A DNA stretch of 64,000 bases from Chloracidobacterium sp. CP2_5A (GTDB taxonomy: Bacteria; Acidobacteriota; Blastocatellia; Chloracidobacteriales; Chloracidobacteriaceae), in assembly GCA_002254845.1 (NCBI GenBank), contig NKPT01000003.1, forward strand, positions 1 through 64,000, in the 5' to 3' direction. Below are positions 62,551 to 64,000 of the stretch, in pieces. Position numbers and translations under genes: made by a program. The notes beneath the pieces were generated by a model. It worked only from the letters and a program-made list of their open reading frames with translations. It had not been told where the DNA came from and ran no database searches. Every line of letters begins with the position of its first letter. The stretch's first letter is position 1.

Positions 62551-63332
62551 ACGACAGGGACGGCCTCCATCGGGGAAAGCGCGCGCTCGAGATGAATCGC
62601 GCCAAAGGGCTCCGTCTGAATGAAACGCGCCACGCCTTCGCGGAGAAGCTCTAAAATAGCGAGGAACAGACAAACCATCTCGCGCTTGCTGCGAGCGGCT
62701 TCAAAAAGCGGGGTGACATTGAGGCGGGGCTGCTCGTCAAGCAGCGCGCGAAGCTCGGTCATCTTTTGGGCCTGAGTCATCGCTTCGCGGGCAATCGCCA
62801 TTTCAAGCTCCTGCCGGCGGCGATCAAGGATGCGCTTGAAGGTTTCCAGCAAATCAAAAACCGTGATGGCGACTTCCTCAGCCGCCGACTCCGCGGACGG
62901 GCGGACGTAAACCCCCTGCTCTATCTCGTAGCGCGCCCATAGCTCCTGGGCCGCCGCCCGGTAACGCTGATGGTCGAGCAACTGCCGGACCAACTCCGCC
63001 CGCGGGTCATCCGTCAGGGCGGCGGCCGACGCTTCAGCCGTCGCCGGCAGCAGCATCCGCGACTTGATGTGAATCAGCGTCGCCGCCATGACCACAAACT
63101 CGCCGGCAACGTCAAAGTCCAGGTCGCGGAGCGCCTGAAGGTAAGCCAAATACTCCGCCGTGATGCGCGCCATGGGAATGTCGGCGATGTCGAGCTCGTG
63201 ACGCTTGATCAGATGCAGCAGCAGGTCAAGCGGCCCTTCAAACGCTTCGATCCGGACGCGGTAATCGCCCGCCGCAAGCGCGGGCGACGCGTCGGCGGAC
63301 GAAGCTTCAGCGGTTGGCGGGGTGACAGACAC
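62547..63332 (-). CDS. scpA: Segregation and condensation protein A
   Basis: A 261-residue kleisin that bridges SMC and ScpB. The N-terminal motif YRVRIEAFEGPLDLLLHLIK and HELDIADIPMARITAEYLAY are standard, and the C-terminal winged helix ends with CLFLAILELLREGVARFIQT. The start is GTG at 63332, preceded by an unusual run of nine C on the coding strand (63344-63352) and no clear ribosome site. It follows the M50 protease gene by 34 bp. Confidence 0.95.
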   Translation of the reverse strand: MSVTPPTAEASSADASPALAAGDYRVRIEAFEGPLDLLLHLIKRHELDIADIPMARITAEYLAYLQALRDLDFDVAGEFVVMAATLIHIKSRMLLPATAEASAAALTDDPRAELVRQLLDHQRYRAAAQELWARYEIEQGVYVRPSAESAAEEVAITVFDLLETFKRILDRRRQELEMAIAREAMTQAQKMTELRALLDEQPRLNVTPLFEAARSKREMVCLFLAILELLREGVARFIQTEPFGAIHLERALSPMEAVPVV

Positions 63333-63366
63333 AACGCGACTCAGGGGGGGGGCTCGGCGGACAGAT

Positions 63367-64000
63367 TCACAGAAAGCTAAACAGCAAGAGGATAAAGAAC
63401 CGCATCAGGGGCAGGTAAATCTGCGACAACAGTCCCGTGAGCGACGCGATGATGATGATGAAAAAACCGTACGGGCGCAGGCTCTCGTAAGCTTCCATGA
63501 GGGGGATGCTCGCCACGCTCAGCAGACTCGACAAAATATGGCTCCCGTCAAGCGGCGGAATGGGAATCATATTGAAGATGGCAAGGAGCAAGTTGACGAT
63601 GATCATCATCCGCAGGAAAATCAGCAGCGGCTCGGCGAAACCGAACAGCGCCTGCGGATTGGCCGGGCCGTCGCCGGTAAACATGCCAAACACATCGCCC
63701 CGCCCGACAGCGCCGCTCACGATGAGCAGCTTGAGCGTCAGCGCCGCGCCAACCGCGAGCAGGAGGTTGCTGAAGGGGCCAGCGGCGGAAACGGTGATAT
63801 TCGCCACGACCTTGTTTTTCCAGCGATTCGGATTGACTTCCACCGGCTTTGCCCAGCCGAAGATGAAGCCGCCGCCAATCAAGCCAATGAGCGGAAACAG
63901 AATCGAGCCAATCGGGTCAATATGGGCGCGCGGATCGAGCGTAATGCGCCCTTGGTAGCGCCCCGTGTCGTCGCCGAAGCGCTCGGTGGTCCAGGCATGA
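63367..64000 (-). CDS. Site-2 protease family (M50) membrane metalloprotease, 5' end outside the window
   Basis: The C-terminal part (about 211 residues) of an intramembrane zinc metalloprotease of the M50B (SpoIVFB/FtsX-like S2P) type. Visible are the stretch AHIDPIGSILFPLIGLIGGG, GWAKPVEVNPNRWKN, then ANITVSAAGPFSNLLLAVGA, and the conserved NMIPIPPLDGSHIL motif with the third zinc ligand (D). The HExxH motif lies beyond 64000. The frame continues to the window edge without a start codon. It precedes scpA. Confidence 0.93.
   Translation of the reverse strand, partial: HAWTTERFGDDTGRYQGRITLDPRAHIDPIGSILFPLIGLIGGGFIFGWAKPVEVNPNRWKNKVVANITVSAAGPFSNLLLAVGAALTLKLLIVSGAVGRGDVFGMFTGDGPANPQALFGFAEPLLIFLRMMIIVNLLLAIFNMIPIPPLDGSHILSSLLSVASIPLMEAYESLRPYGFFIIIIASLTGLLSQIYLPLMRFFILLLFSFL

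Overview
The window is GC-rich, gene-dense bacterial chromosome, and most likely comes from a phototrophic acidobacterium close to Chloracidobacterium. The strongest evidence is a gene at 19601-20671 whose protein looks like the bacteriochlorophyllide C-20 methyltransferase BchU, made only by bacteria with chlorosome bacteriochlorophyll c-type pigments. Betaine-lipid genes (btaA, btaB) lie about 0.8 kb away. Around these are families typical of Acidobacteria: DUF4384 proteins, Ser/Thr kinases paired with ECF sigma factors, CHAT/TPR proteins, propeller sensors with SpoIIE phosphatase outputs, DUF2911, DUF4097 and DUF4388. No phage, insertion sequence or CRISPR array was seen.

Layout. 1-6 kb: an NtrC-type two-component pair, a divergent UDP-sugar dehydrogenase, and a DUF4388/receiver-domain regulator pair. 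6-13.5 kb: two gamma-glutamyltransferases flank a wrecked efflux locus (TetR remnant, thioesterase frameshifted by a 7-bp tandem duplication, ABC-permease fragment, TolC-like fragment). The second transferase is the last gene of a tight AhpD-like/esterase/ChaN operon. 13.5-19.5 kb: a DUF2911 protein, an MFS-hydrolase fusion and a P-type cation ATPase. 19.5-23.4 kb: bchU, a divergent 35-codon one-helix membrane protein gene, about 530 bp without a convincing gene, then btaA and btaB. 23.6-30.5 kb: a same-strand set of DUF4384 protein, ECF sigma factor, Ser/Thr kinase with a DUF4384-like end, and TPR-CHAT protease-like protein.

30.6-49 kb: a propeller-SpoIIE phosphatase, a protein made of two copies of an unnamed HEAT-like domain, an MscS channel, a CPA2 antiporter, proC, a CmoB-like methyltransferase, an orphan FtsX-type permease, and an APC transporter followed 1 nt later by a second propeller-SpoIIE phosphatase. 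49-53.2 kb: tRNA-Arg(CCU), apt, acylphosphatase, tRNA-Pro(CGG), two small conserved genes, a glycine-rich RRM protein with a long leader, and selD. 53.3-57.8 kb: an ECF sigma/zinc anti-sigma/DUF4097 operon and a secreted metalloprotease gene broken by a 13-bp tandem duplication. 58-64 kb: a minus-strand housekeeping run: M50 protease, scpA, scpB, thioesterase, rluB-type pseudouridine synthase, pfk and pyrD, with several 4-bp overlaps.

Signalling (two-component, ECF, Ser/Thr kinase, PP2C) is heavily represented. Two genes carry tandem duplications whose length is 1 mod 3 and which exactly explain their frameshifts. Functions are inferred from protein motifs and gene order; no database search was run.
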